From Entoloma clypeatum (lineage: Eukaryota; Basidiomycota; Agaricomycetes; Agaricales; Entolomataceae): a DNA stretch of 64,000 nt. Position 1 is the stretch's first letter; each line of letters begins with the position of its first letter. The notes beneath the pieces are model-generated. The model saw only the letters and a list, made by a program, of their open reading frames with translations. It was not told the DNA's origin and did no database searches. The position numbers and the translations under genes were made by a program. The stretch spans positions 1,798,001-1,862,000 of the forward strand of contig OY751492.1 of assembly GCA_963565915.1 (NCBI GenBank), read 5' to 3'. Below are positions 8,361 through 20,121 of this stretch, in pieces.

Positions 8361-11300
8361 ACAGTGTGCCCTCGTTGTCTGCTAAAAATCGTTATGCTGC
8401 CTTATTTATGGAACAATATGATCCTATACCCTCCATCTCTAAGCCTGCAAATGATCCCATAGTCGCACCCAACTCCATAAATCCCATCCACCTTCGCCTC
8501 TCTAAATGGGAGCGTCGGCTTCCAAAACAATATGTCCTCGCCTCCGCTCACTCCGACAATTCTATTGAACTAGACATAGTTCTTGAAACTACCGACACCA
8601 AAGACACACTATCACAAAAGGCCTTACTCGACAGCGGGGCAACAGGGTCGTTTATTGAACGCACTCTGGTTGAGAAACATCGACTCTCTACTCGAAAACT
8701 ACAACGCGCAATTCTGGTATACAACATCGACGGAACTCCAAACAAGGCGGGAGCAATAACGGAGGTGTTGGATGTAGTGCTCCGCTATCGGGATCACTCG
8801 GAACGGACCCAGCTTGCAGTCACAAGTTTGGGAAAACAAGAAATTGTGTTAGGCTTCACTTGGCTCAAAGAACACAACCCCGAGGTAGATTGGATGTCAG
8901 GGGAAGTGAAGATGAGCCGGTGTCCTGCACGATGTCAGACATGCCACCAGGAGGCAGCCCAAGAGTGGAAGGAGTGGAAGTTTGAACAAGTCCGCATCCG
9001 AGCCTGTCGGATGGGTTCCACTCCGACGTCCGGTCTAGAGGAGGAGGCTCCACGTGGCCCATGGGTGGAGGATGTCACAGAAGGAGAGGAACCGGAGGAG
9101 TTAGCGGAAGACGATGAGGAAGAGGATGAGTTTGAGGAGGGAGATCGCCTTTTTGTCAGAACAGTACCTGCGGAGGCAGAGTTCATCCGTGCTTCATCCA
9201 ATATCTCGCAACATCTATCGGAGGCCTTCCTCAGTAACCAAAAACCTAAATCTTTCTGCGACTCTGTACCGGACCACTTGTTTGACTTCGAAGGCGTATT
9301 CTCAAAGACCTCTTTCGACACCTTACCGGAAGAGCGGACTTGGGACCACGCCATTGAACTTGTTCCGGACGCCTCTCCAGCGGGTTGTAAGGTATATCCG
9401 CTTGCTCCGAATGAACAGAAGGAACTCGACGCGTTTTTGGAGGAAAACCTTACAACTGGTCAAATCCGCCCTTCCAAGTCTCCAATGGCATCTCCAGTAT
9501 TTTACATCAAGAAGAAGGATGGCTCCCTTCGTCTTGTACAAGACTACTGGTCACTCAACTCCAAAACTATCAAAAACAAGTATCCACTTCTGCTCATATC
9601 CGAACTGATCAATAAACTTCAATGCGCTCAATACTTCACCAAGCTCGACATCCGCTGGGGCTACAACAATGTGCAGATAAAACCCAGAGATGAGTGGAAG
9701 GCCGCTTTTCGGACCAATCACGGACTCTATGAACCATTGGTGATGTTCTTCGGCCTCACTAATAGTCCATCCACATTCCAGACTATGATGAACGAGATCT
9801 TCCAGGACCTTATCACTGAAGGTGTAGTCTGTGTTTACCTCGACAATATACTCATCTTCACGGAGACCCTTGCGGAGCATCGGAGAGTCACACAGATCGT
9901 ACTGGAACGACTTCGCGAACACAAACTCTATCTAAAACCAGAGAAATGCAAGTTTGAACAAATGTGCATTGAATACCTAGGCCTTATTATTGAACAAGGA
10001 CACGTAGAGATGGATCCGGTGAAGGTAGCGGGGGTTGCGGAGTGGCCTGCTCCAACAAACGTCCAAGAAGTACAGTCCTTTCTGGGGTTCACTAACTTCT
10101 ATCGCCGTTTTATTGAAGGGTTTTCGGACATTGTGCGCCCTCTTTTTGAGCTCACAAAGAAAGGGCACCTCTGGTCTTGGAAGGAGGGAGAAGTGTCCGC
10201 ATTTGCAGAGTTGAAGCGGAGGATTACATCCGCTCTGATCCTGGTCTTAGCTGATCATGGAAAGGAGTGGCGGATAGAAGCGGATAGCTCGGACTTTGCA
10301 ACTGGAGCAGTACTGTCCCAACCAACAGAGGACGGTAAGTGGCACCCTGTCGCATTCTATTCCAAAAGCCTTAGTCCGGTGGAACGCAACTACGAGATCT
10401 AGGACAAGGAGATGTTGGCAGTGGTCCGCGCATTGGAGGAGTGGAGGCACTTTCTTGAAGGAGTGGAGAAGACAGTGGAGATTTGGATGGACCACAAAAA
10501 TCTTGAGTATTTCATGACAGCTCAAAAACTAAATTGACGACAGGCTAGATGGTCCTTATACCTCACTCATTTCGATTTCAAAATGCACCATCGACCTGGC
10601 AAGTCAATGGGCAAGTCCGACACTTTGTCCTGACGAGCGGACCATGGAGACGGATCGCGGGACAACAAAAACATCATCCTTCTTCAACCAGAATTGTTTG
10701 CAGTGCGAGCAATGCGGGGGGTAACTGTTCAAGGGGAAGAACATGACGTCCTCCGCCAGGTCCGACAGGGAATCCGAGAGGGGTTACTGGAGGATAGTGT
10801 GGCGGAGGTCGTCAAATCCCTTCCGACCATTGGAGCGGGATCCGTCTGTAGTGCGGAGTGGAGGCAAGCAGAAGGTTTGCTCTACTTCAGGGATCATATC
10901 TATGTTCCTAACAATCCCCAACTGTGTCATCAGATCCTCACACAACACCATGACACTCCGGTGGCTGGACATCCTGGACGGTGGAAAACCTTGGAACTGG
11001 TGTCGCGCAATTACTGGTGGCCACACATGTCTTGTTTAATAGGTCAATATTGCAAGACATGTGACCCATGCCTCCGCACCAAGGTCTAATGCACTCCGCC
11101 CTCCGGAGAGCTCAATCTGCTACTGGTCCCCACGGAGCGATGGCAAGTAACCAGTGTTGACTTCATTACTGAACTACCAGAAGCCCATGGCTACGACGCT
11201 ATCATGGTCGTAGTGGACTCAGTAGGGAAGTGGGGACACTTCATCCCGACACACTCCGACATCTCCGCACTCGGGACTGCATGCTCCTATGTTCAAAATG

Positions 11301-12262
11301 TCTGGAAACTCCACGGACTACCGGAGGCCATTGTCTCTGACCGAGAACAACAGTTTGTCGCCAAGTTCACGCGCGAACTATACAGGCTGCTTAACATTAA
11401 GGTTGCTGCCTCGACAGCCTACCATCCGCAGTCGGACGGACAGACGGAGCGGGTCAATCAAGGATTGGAACAATACCTTTGCCTATTCGTCAATGAATGT
11501 CAAGACGATTGGGATGAATGGCTTCCGATGGCTGAATTTGCATACAACAACCATGTTCACGCATCGACATGTCAAACTCCATTCTACATTGACACCGGCT
11601 GCCATCCGCGCATGGGATTCGAACCTCACGGGAAGCGGACGGAGATTGAGGCGGTAGCGGATTTCAGCCAGCAGATGAAGTCCGCTCTAGAGGAGGCTCG
11701 TGCAGCACTGACAAAGGCAAAAGACGACATGATGCGATACTACAACCAGCATCGGAGCACCACTCCGACATTCCGCCCGGGGGACAAGGTCTTTTTAGAC
11801 TCATCAGACCTCAAAACCACCCGACCCACAAAAAAACTTGCACATCGATATGTAGGCCCTTTCCCAGTGGTCCGACCTGTCGGCACACATGCCTACGCAC
11901 TTTGCCTTCCCCCTTCCATGTCCCGCGTTCACCCAGTATTCCATGTCGTCAAACTTTCACTAGTTCCTGACGACCCCTTCCGACGCCAAGTCCGCTCTCC
12001 TCCGCCTCCGACGGTAGTCGGAGAAGAATTAGAGTACAATGTTGAAAACCTCTTGGACAGCCGACTGCATCGAGGCAAGCTTCAATTCTTGGTCAAATGG
12101 AAGGGATATGGCTACAAAGAGAATTCCTGGGAATCAGAAGACAATGTACACCCTCCGCGCCTAGTCCGCGACTTCTACCGACGTCATCTGGGAGCTCCGC
12201 GGCGGATCGCCGCCACAATATTCGACTCATTTCGCCTGACACGTCGAGACGCCGTGCCTTGA
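8285..12262 (+). pseudogene. pol: Gypsy1 Pol (protease, RT, RNase H, integrase, chromodomain), four stops
   Basis: One reading frame runs throughout. Aspartic protease motif LLDSGATGSFI is near 8629; RT begins around 9420 with the motif VCVYLDNILIF at 9827-9859; RNase H starts at WRIEADSSDFATGAVLS (about 10270). The integrase H2C2 finger (HH...CKTCDPC) is near 10950-11070 and the core (SVDFITELP, IVSDREQQF, AYHPQSDGQTERVNQ) follows at 11150-11470. A chromodomain (LEYNVENLLDSR, LVKWKGYGYKENSW) is near 12030-12130. Stops are at 10400 (TAG), 10535 (TGA), 10631 (TGA) and 11087 (TAA); several fit CGA-to-TGA or CAA-to-TAA changes. The RT dyad is DN (codon 9845-9847) instead of DD, so this RT should be inactive even without the stops. 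Confidence 0.93.
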
Positions 12263-12273
12263 AGGGGGGGTGA
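12261..12273 (+). other. Gypsy1 polypurine tract
   Basis: GAAGGGGGGG then TGA directly before the 3' LTR, overlapping the pol stop codon: the plus-strand primer site. Confidence 0.8.
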
Positions 12274-12693
12274 TGTAAGGGCAACCACTTTCACTTTTCA
12301 CTTTTCCTTTCCTTTCTATTCCACCATCTCCGACGTCCTCCGATCATATCCGCTGTCTCCGACATCTTATCCGCCTCTCCGCATCCAACAACTCCGCCCC
12401 CATCCGCTACTCTGCACATTGGATCGCAGGTACTATCATTCATCTTGTTTCCATTCATCCTTCATCGCTACTCCTGATCATTGCTCATCATTCATGTGTC
12501 TTGTTTTATCTCTTATTTCATATCTCATTTTACTATTTATCTCGCTAGCTTGCAGGGGAATCCTTAGAACTTTCTCTTCGGATCTCCCTTGCAAGGTGTG
12601 TGTTGTATTACTTATCAGACTGCTCAATCTAAACTTTGGATCTCCCTTGCAAGTATCTGAGTTTGAGTCTTGGATCGTAAGGTCGCCCTTACA
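12274..12693 (+). repeat. Gypsy1 3' LTR
   Basis: 420 bp, TGTAAGGGCAACC...CGCCCTTACA; differs from the 5' LTR by the shorter CT run and a few substitutions, which points to a fairly recent insertion. Confidence 0.95.
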
Positions 12694-12698
12694 GAGCC

Positions 12699-14050
12699 CT
12701 AGATATAGTATTGATATATCACAGTCCTGTAACCATAGCACAGCCATGTTACATCTACATCATTAATTACAGGTTCACCAGGTGATACATCACAGGTGAT
12801 ACATCATGATATATCACCCATCTGCCTCACAAGCTGGCCCTGCAGGGTTCTTCTGGGGGTTGGTTCACTGTGATTGTGCCATCAGTACAGCCGCCGTCAT
12901 TCAGTGCGCACTGTGTCACGTGGATGCGGCTGGCTTGGTCTCTATAAATATGTTGGTTTGCCCTTGGCAGTGGCACGTCAGTGTGGCTGTGCATCAAATC
13001 ATCAGTTGCTGGGTTTGGTTTCCTTCGCTCGCAAGACCTCCATGAAAAACATAGTATAATATACTACTCAACCTCCTTTAATTTTCATTTCTGACTGCAT
13101 AGCTGATATAAGAATAATCAAGTAAAGGGATCAATTTGAGCTGCATATTGTTTGAGGTTTACAGATATGATTTTCTCATGTCAGCCACAAAAAACATACT
13201 ATGTTGGCAGATCTGTGGTGCAGCTTCCTTTTGTTTCTATTTCCCTTCAATTTACACTTGTTTGCAGTGATTTTTGCTGAACGAATAAGGCAGATTCCAT
13301 GTGTATGACTTGATGAAATAATTCAGAAATGTTGTAAAAAAATCTACAAAGGCAAAACATACTTGTGTTCTTTGCACTGCAAGGTAGGACTAACAAGCTC
13401 TGAGGTATGCCAGGACTCCTGGTAGAAAATACTTTGGATGAGAACCAGAGTGAGGACTCAGACAACAGTAGGTAGCACTTATGTATTTTGTAAGTTTAAG
13501 TTGAGATTTGGGCCGTTTCTTGCATCCGTTGTCTGACCTTTTCATTTCTGGGGTCTGGACTCTGCAAGTATCTCATTTGAAGGAATGTCTCACATATTGC
13601 CTATTCCTGTAATATCTAAAAGAACTATTGAGAGGATGGCACACTGCAAGGTAATCTGTGTTTTTTCTGAACCTCAGATAACACCAATACTGTAGTCATG
13701 TGATTGAAAAAGTTCAACTTTCGACACCCCCACCCACATCCCAACCATTGATCAATCGATCCCCAGCCTCGGCACCCACACCAAAGATCAGAGACGATGG
13801 TCAAAGGACCCGTTCCTTCATACCGCCACGGCGGACCTTGGTATGAGAGACAGGACAGGATGAGGGACCCAACCAGATGGGATGCTGTGATAGGATGAGA
13901 TGAGACGAGAGCTGTAACAGGACAAGATAAGATGACCACGACCCCACGGTCCATGACCCCACCATCCATGACCCCAAACCTGCCCACTGCTGTCACCTAC
14001 CTGTCTGCCAATTGGCACGGGAGGTGAAAGCAGTGGCCAGAGGGGAGGGT
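12699..14050 (-). repeat. Right arm of the large inverted repeat
   Basis: Reverse-complement counterpart of 3574-5051 (see there). With Gypsy1 removed, the loop between the arms is only about 1.64 kb and holds the NACHT relic and a partial LTR. Confidence 0.8.
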
Positions 14051-14734
14051 GTGTGCCACGAAGGTCCATGACAGCATGGAGGCGCCCATCCATACATGCA
14101 CATTTTCTGTACCTGTTGAAGGGCCGCACTGCTGTGGAATGGCTGCCCCTACCCCTGAAGTGGGCAGCAGCATACATCACAGGGCGCATGTGTGGAGCGG
14201 TGGATGTGGGGCACTTGGGGACGGTGGATGTGGGGCACATGGGGATGGTGGGGCATGTGCTAGGAACAGCTGAGGGAACACAGGAACGGCAAGAGGTGCA
14301 TGAAAAATACAGCTTGTATTTCACCTTTTTTTCAGTGTACACATAATCATTTTAGTGGAGAGAGGTTGACTCATAACATTGACAAGAGTATCTCTTAAAG
14401 TGTACTAAAGCACGAAACACAGTTATTATTACATGACCTCCACTTGCTCAAAACAGGATGAATGATGATTAAAGTATAAATTCTAGACAACAGTAATAAA
14501 AATACAAATATCACATGTGATTTAATACCACACACAGCTAGTACTGAGCATAAAACAGATCCTATTGTATCAAGCAGCAGCAACAGCTTTAACCATAAAA
14601 AGCCATGGACTAATGGGTCACAACCTGGTCTATGTATCATATACTACCTTCTATTACAGTTCTTTGGTCTTATTTGAGGTATTCAGTGAAGTTATGCAAT
14701 GAAAATACTCAGTTTCTGTGTTTTTGAAACACAC
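14051..14734. other. No gene recognised
   Basis: Short ORFs only. Near 14350-14375 GGTTGACTCATAACATTGAC weakly resembles the Tc1-type terminal repeat seen at 14910-14943 and could be the other end of a small defective element. Confidence 0.4.
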
Positions 14735-14943
14735 TCACATAATTGTCCCAATGAGTCCCTAGATTGAATTGCATATATCTCCATAGGGAGTAATCCAAAT
14801 CATGTGATTGTTGGTTCCCCTGGTACCCCTGATGCAATGCTCCCTGTCGCTTACCAACACTTCAGTGATCCCTTTATTACCTGCCATGCTATATAGCAAA
14901 CAGTCAAAAGATGCCAAACATTGGGACAATTTTGTGAGTCACT
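14735..14943 (+). mobile_element. 3' end fragment of a Tc1/mariner element
   Basis: Matches the layout of 32463-32676 in the complete Tc1 element: an inner repeat (ACTCACATAATTGTCCCAAT then GAGTCCCTAGA) and, about 170 nt on, the outer terminal repeat in opposite orientation (ATTGGGACAATTTTGTGAGT then CACTG) followed by TA. No transposase remains. Confidence 0.65.
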
Positions 14944-14965
14944 GTACCTAGTCAGGTTTACTTCC

Positions 14966-15694
14966 TCACCGGTTCTCCAAACTACTCATTTTCAACCCAG
15001 GAAAGAAATCAATATAGATATGAAGAAGCCTGGTGTCCAAATAAGGAGAGAGTACCGTAACAGGATGGTGACAATCATAAGAAAGGTGCCGTGTCAATGC
15101 AATGTCCTGCAAGTCCAGACTGGGCCATTCTCTACTCCGATTTATGCCTTCCAGGTATGCCAAGCCTTGACTGAAATGTAGGGACAGCCTCTTCATCCTG
15201 ATAAACACCTTATCGGAATCTTGCTTCGCATCTTTCTGACAAGACATCTCTGGCCGGGTAGCCCAAAATTTGACAAAAATGAGTTCAACCCAGAATAAGT
15301 CACGCAGCTCCAGCATCCGCCAATACAATGCTTGAAAGAGTTTCCATGATGCGATTACGGCTTCGTCCTGTAAAAGGCTATTAGAGATCTGCTCAAGAAA
15401 GCTTGAGCATGGCCTCACCAAGGGATGGCGAGGGTGGGGCACAATTGAAAGGATCTGCTTGAGTCTGAATTTACTTCCCAACAGCTGAGGAAGAATTGCT
15501 TGTTGTAGCGATGTGGGGGGCTCAGAAGCAAAGAAGTTTATTGCGGGTCGATGAATCATATGTGGAGGTGGCAGAGCAGAGTCTTTGAAGCCGCTAAACA
15601 TCCCATTCACATCATCTTGGCCTGCAGGAAAAGAAACCAGTCCTTTATACCTTTGACAATGTAAACTCCTGTCCTGGGACGTTGGCTGTGACAA
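14966..15694 (-). CDS. Hypothetical protein, 242 aa
   Basis: An open frame of 242 codons starting MSQPTSQDRSLHCQ. I do not recognise a family. Composition is that of a normal globular protein (FLEQISNSLLQDEAVIASWK, LYWRMLELRDLFWVELIFVK), with no signal peptide or repeats. Its stop lies 22 nt from the Tc1 fragment end. An overlapping frame at 15792-15607 (RPRTGVYIVKGIKDWFLF) may be a preceding exon. It could be a decayed exon of a larger gene. Confidence 0.35.
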   Translation of the reverse strand: MSQPTSQDRSLHCQRYKGLVSFPAGQDDVNGMFSGFKDSALPPPHMIHRPAINFFASEPPTSLQQAILPQLLGSKFRLKQILSIVPHPRHPLVRPCSSFLEQISNSLLQDEAVIASWKLFQALYWRMLELRDLFWVELIFVKFWATRPEMSCQKDAKQDSDKVFIRMKRLSLHFSQGLAYLEGINRSREWPSLDLQDIALTRHLSYDCHHPVTVLSPYLDTRLLHIYIDFFPGLKMSSLENR

Positions 15695-16868
15695 TAAGCT
15701 TCTGGGACAAACGTCTGCATCAAGGTCCTCAAGCGAACCTTTAATCTCCTACCTCTGATTGTGTAGAGTCCCAAGAGGGAGTGTATTAACAATCTGTTCC
15801 TTTTGGCATCAGTGCAGACAGCTTATGGGAAACATGCGTTGAGTGGCCGACATACACCAGCCGTGCAGCCATCTGTGGAAACGTTGGAGATCGGATCACA
15901 CTATACTTCACAGGTTCCAGAAGTCAGATAGTTCAAGGGAGGTCTATGGTTGCGGTGGCAGGATGGTTCCAAGCTCAGCACAGGGAAGATATTATATAAT
16001 CAATCAAGTTCTTGCTTAAACCTACCAAATATGATATACAAAGACTCCTAGTTAAGCAATAAACTTTCGCGGCTGTAGAAAGCTTCTCCAACTCACAGCA
16101 GACCAAAGGCTTGGCAGCCCAAGTAAGCATCACAGGTACTACACTCACAGGTCCAGGTCAAAACCGCAGTCTGCAAGTGCCATGGTGTACCGTGACACCA
16201 TGAAGCAGTACCATCGCAGTGACATATACTACCCATGGGATGGTGGGGAAAATCTCATCCCACCACCATGGGTATGTCACAGACCAGAGTCACCAGCCGG
16301 ACATGGCAGCACAACAGTGTGAGCCCTGTCGCAGACAAAGAGCCTGGGGACCGCCACATTTGCGCTCACACCTGTGCCCCTCGGGGGGGCCTCTCTGGGC
16401 TTCTAACTACCTCATCAATCAGGTTGACCCAGATGTCCACCTCCAGCCTCGACCGTCCCCAAGCAGACAAACATGGGTTATCATGTGCATCTTACCCAAG
16501 AGTGGTGCCCTGCGAGCATCGAAGCCGGGCTTTGGGACGGGATGGAGAACGAAGGGCGAGCTTGGGCGGTAACATGTAATGCAGGAGCAGACAAGGTGGA
16601 TTGACAGGCAAATGAGGTTAGGTCACTGTCATGGGGGAATGCTGCAGAAGGTTGGGGTTTGTGATATTGAAACGCACCTCCCCTCACACCGATTACTGAT
16701 ATGAATTGATCAGCTATCTATGATCATAATCTGATTTTTCATCTACATCTGCTATTTGTGCTCACCAGTGACATCTGGCTAGTTGCCACACAGTACGATC
16801 TCGCCATCGCAGCCTCTTGGCAATGGATACCGCCTCAGGAGGACGAGGTTCGAATGATGCTGCCTCGC
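15695..16868. other. No gene recognised
   Basis: Short overlapping ORFs without family features. Near 16229-16275 the sequence CCCATGGGATGGTGGGG is followed by CATCCCACCACCATGGG, a potential hairpin. Confidence 0.4.
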
Positions 16869-17118
16869 TAGTGTTTTGAAGTCCAGTCCTTTGAAAATGA
16901 ATTTAGACTGAGACTGAACCAAACCGGTCCGGTGAAAGACCAGACCGCCGGTCTTGGTCTTTAAGGTTTTGGATCACAACCTGTCCTCGGTTCTCTTCAA
17001 ACTTAGAATTTTATGGACCAGCCAAAGACCGGTTAGAACGGGTTTAAACCAGTCTTTTCCACAGAATGATCCAAGAAACAGAAATCAGCATCACGAAACA
17101 GCAACATGCAAAACTTGT

Positions 17119-17199
17119 GCCACTTGCAAGAATTGAACTCATGACCTCTATAGTACATCACATTATTTTGACAATCTAACCAACTGAGCCACAAAGCCA
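17119..17199 (-). repeat. tRNA-like segment with pol III A and B boxes, in hAT-A
   Basis: The minus strand reads TGGCTCAGTTGG (A box, 17191-17180) and, about 40 nt on, GAGTTCAATTCT (B box, around 17140-17129). A D-arm-like start and T-arm-like end are recognisable, but acceptor pairing is poor, so it is not annotated as a functional tRNA. Homologous segments lie at 49339-49424 and 57112-57197. Confidence 0.6.
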
Positions 17200-18061
17200 T
17201 TATATTTCTTACATCACACTCACTCTACATCATGACTTTTCCACTTCCCAAATAGGCAAAACCACCCAAATTTGACAAAAGGTGTGTGTAAGCACTCCCT
17301 CCCTCCTCAATCACAAGTAGCCAGATTATAAATAAAATCTATAAATATATTATGATCTTTTCAGTATGTGTGCCCCTCATTGCAAAGTCAGCAATGGGTG
17401 GATGCATTGTTTTGATGTTGGATGACACGCATCAGGCACACATCAAATGTGTCAAATACATGTCAACAAACTCAAAAAACATTGCACTTCTTATTTTGGC
17501 TACACAGGAACAAGTAAGGTTGTCTACTCTAGAATCCAAAGCTGAAATAAAATTTTTTGGTCAAATTTTCGACCTATTTTGCTCATATTCACCTTATGAA
17601 GTCCTTGAATTGTGTTTGAATGGTCTCAATAGGTTCACATGCAATGGTTAAATAGTATATATATATTACATATAATCTAATGTGGTTGTGGAAAGGAGGA
17701 AGTAAGAAATGTTGCTTTTTGTGTTTAAGGGAACTCATGCTGCACTGTTTATCACAATTCACAGTGTGTTTTGATACATCATTCTGCTACATAGACTCTC
17801 TACCAGACATAGCTAATGTATGTAACTGTATATATACTTACTATTGGTCTTAAGTATCTCTACATAAGTTATGAATAATTTTTGGGACTGGTGGTGCCAT
17901 GGTTTGGGCATTGAGAGTACAAGTTTCGACAATGTGCATTGCTCAGCATTGACTGCCGAGCATTTTGGCAATCGCCGAAACTCAAACCATAAGTCAATGG
18001 CCAGCAAAACGTTCCCACACTGTTCTTTTCCCCACCTCCACTCCATCTGGCCACCACCTCC

Positions 18062-18300
18062 GCCCAACAGCCACCACTCATGCCCAACAGCCCCCACTCA
18101 TGCCCAACAGCCCCCTCTAGCGCCCAACGGCCCCTTTTCACAGCCAATGGCGTCCTCTCGTGCCCAACACCCTCCCTTCGAGCCCAACCGCCCCCCACTC
18201 ATGCTCAGCCCTCTCACTCAGGCCCAATGCGTCCACTCACGCCCAATGGCGTCCACTCATGCCCAACATGTCCACTTGCGCCCAACAACAGATGGCGAGA
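18062..18300 (+). repeat. 20-bp minisatellite array in hAT-A
   Basis: Tandem variants of GCCCAACGGCCNCCACTCRT. The unit is 20 bp with no stop codons in the common variants, which gives spurious ORFs of the PNGxxSCPTAxxxAQRPPL type. Confidence 0.85.
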
Positions 18301-18843
18301 TTCAGGGACAGGGGGGAGGGGGTAAGCACACAAGATGATGTGCGCATTCACTGTCCAGTAGCACACGTTTGTAACGTATATACTACGAGTTTGGACCAGT
18401 TCAAACTGGACCAGTCTCATCAGACCTGAATAACCAGACTGACCAGACCGGTCTCTCACCGGTCTGGTCTGGTTTTCAGAGGTGTCCACGAAAAAGTGAG
18501 ACCGGTCCGGTCCTCGGTCTTCCCTTTTTGGGGGGTCAAAAATGAGACTGGACTGGACTTTAAAACACTAGATGCTCCGCACCCTCTGGTGAACTCCATC
18601 TGCTCCCAGTTCCATTTGACTTACACCCAACGGCCTCCCTTCGCGCCAAATGGTGTCCCATGCCCAACTGCCAATTCTAGCAGCACTTTTGAGTGGTTCC
18701 AAAATAACTTCAAGGCATTCATGGATTACTTGAGCTTCAAGAATGCCTTTAATCTTTTTTTTTTGATTCATGAATTTTGGGAGGGGAAGTAAGGCAAGGA
18801 GAATAAAGGTGTGGTTGGAAGCTTTCATATAAAATTACATGTC

Positions 18844-19378
18844 AAGTGTTTAAGGGTTCAATCCAGTCCAGCTTTTTGACCAAAAAATTGATGAACTGGA
18901 GACTGGCAGTTCATTTTTTTTTCTCAAAGTCTGAAAAAACTGGACTGGACTGGTAAAGACTGGTTTAAACCAGTTTAAACTGGTAAAATCCTCAACCATT
19001 TATAAATCTACAAAAGCCTGTTTTTTCAATCAAAAACTTAAAAATATACTCAATTTGTTATCATTAACATGTTTCTCAAGCATTTTGGATATAAACTCTT
19101 GTAAAAATGATTGAAAACTGTATAAAAGAACATCTTTGCCCATAAAAGTACAGTTTTTGAATGAATATATGGTCAAAAACTGGAACCAGTTTACAGTATA
19201 TTTTTCAGATGCCAAACTAGAACTGGGGTGAACCAGTCCAATTTTTCCCAAATTTGGTGAGACTGGAGACTGGTTTAGCTCAAAATCAGTGAATCCTGAA
19301 CTGCCAGTTCAGGTCTCTTCCAGTCCAGTCCAGTTCAGGTTCATTTTCCAGTTCATAAGACTGAACCCTCGAACACTA
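18844..19378 (+). mobile_element. hAT-B MITE, copy 1
   Basis: 535 bp. Ends: (T)AGTGTTTAAGGGTTCAATCC, first base mutated, and GAACCCTCGAACACTA. About 90 percent alike to copies at 22903, 34848, 58530 and 59309. ACTGG/CCAGT motifs crowd both ends and the middle is AT rich. Flanks TACATGTC/GTCATGGC match at 5 of 8. Confidence 0.85.
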
Positions 19379-19498
19379 GTCATGGCTGATATTTGTGTCT
19401 TGTCCAAGGATAAAATCATGCCAAGCAGGGTTGCGCCAACAGGAAGTTCAGCCTAATTGAATATGTGTTGATAAGGCATATGTATATGAACATTTTCT

Positions 19499-20108
19499 TC
19501 AGCATTCACCTGCATTTCCCATGCACAATCTCCTGACAACCATTCCGTGAAGATGTGCATTGCTTTCTTGGCAGTCTTGAAGAGTTGAAATGGAACAAAA
19601 TTGATGTGATCCTTCACCAAAGGACTTAGAAGGAGGATTGGAGACAGTCAATGGGATCACAATAAAACAGCTGAATGGGCTTTTTCGTGGGATAGCAGGT
19701 CTGGATAGATCTGAATTTCCACATTGGCCCTGAGGGAAGTAGCTCGGCATGAGTGCGTAGTTCCTTTGCTGTCTTGAAGGACAATGAGAGATTCTGAACC
19801 TAGAAAATGAGATTCAACAAAATTTCATGGAATAGAACTTTTGATGGACCTACCATCACAAGTTTTAGGAACTCGTCAATTGCGGCCATGCTCAAGTCAG
19901 AACGCAGCAGAAAAGATGTGAATTCCCATTTGTCCCATGAGGTACAGGGATAATATGGAAACTTCTGGTGATAATGAGCATTTCTGTCTGAGTTGAATAC
20001 ATCCATAAATGTTGTTCCTTGCCCATATATCTTTGCAGCCCCAGGGTACTCCTCAATGAAGTCAGATGTCATGCTGGTATTCGAATTTTGATGGAAAGCT
20101 ATCGGTAT
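19499..20108 (-). pseudogene. Plavaka-type transposase gene fragment
   Basis: Exon A (20108 to 19854) contains EYPGAAKIYGQGTTFMDVF, YYPCTSWDKWEFTSFLLRS and LSMAAIDEFLKLVM. A 54 nt intron follows (GTAGGT at 19853, TTCTAG ending at 19800), then exon B (from 19799) with LSLSFKTAKELRTHAELLP, GPMWKFRSIQTCYPTKKPI and FYCDPIDCLQSSF. This is the conserved N-terminal part of Plavaka proteins, abundant CACTA-like elements of Agaricomycetes. After CLQSSF the frame is lost; LFKTAKKAMHIFTEW is found in another frame near 19560. Upstream coding sequence continues past the solo LTR, at 21420-21238 (FHPHAPMPHQAP, SPLHPLVDDNYAWTSELI). The DDE core is not present. Confidence 0.8.
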
Positions 20109-20121
20109 CCATTAAAATATC

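Larger units (their letters stand above)
6693..12693 (+). mobile_element. Gypsy1: complete Ty3/Gypsy chromovirus, 5-bp TSD GAGCC
   Basis: Two LTRs (433 and 420 bp) that start TG and end CA enclose gag and a chromodomain-containing pol. The target-site duplication GAGCC flanks it perfectly (6688-6692 and 12694-12698). The order protease, RT, RNase H, integrase, chromodomain places it in the chromovirus branch of Ty3/Gypsy. gag is open, but pol has four stops and a mutated RT active site, so the copy cannot act on its own. It sits at the inner edge of the right inverted-repeat arm. Confidence 0.95.
16869..18570 (+). mobile_element. hAT-A element, non-autonomous, 1.7 kb
   Basis: Terminal inverted repeats TAGTGTTTTGAAGTCCAGTC (left) and GGACTTTAAAACACTA (right). 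Subterminal zones are crowded with ACCGG/CCGGT. Inside, left to right: a tRNA-like segment, an AT-rich block shared with the copies at 47328 and 55472, and a 20-bp minisatellite. No transposase. The TSD is poor (TGCCTCGC; the right flank TGCTCCGC is offset by 2). Other copies have clear 8-bp TSDs, which suggests hAT. Confidence 0.8.

Noticed and set aside
14966..15694. Assigning the 242-aa ORF to a helicase or transposase family
   Set aside because: No motif I can point to; left as hypothetical.
16229..16275. Terminator or regulatory hairpin (CCCATGGGATGGTGGGG ... CATCCCACCACCATGGG)
   Set aside because: An isolated inverted repeat in a region without genes; no evidence of function.
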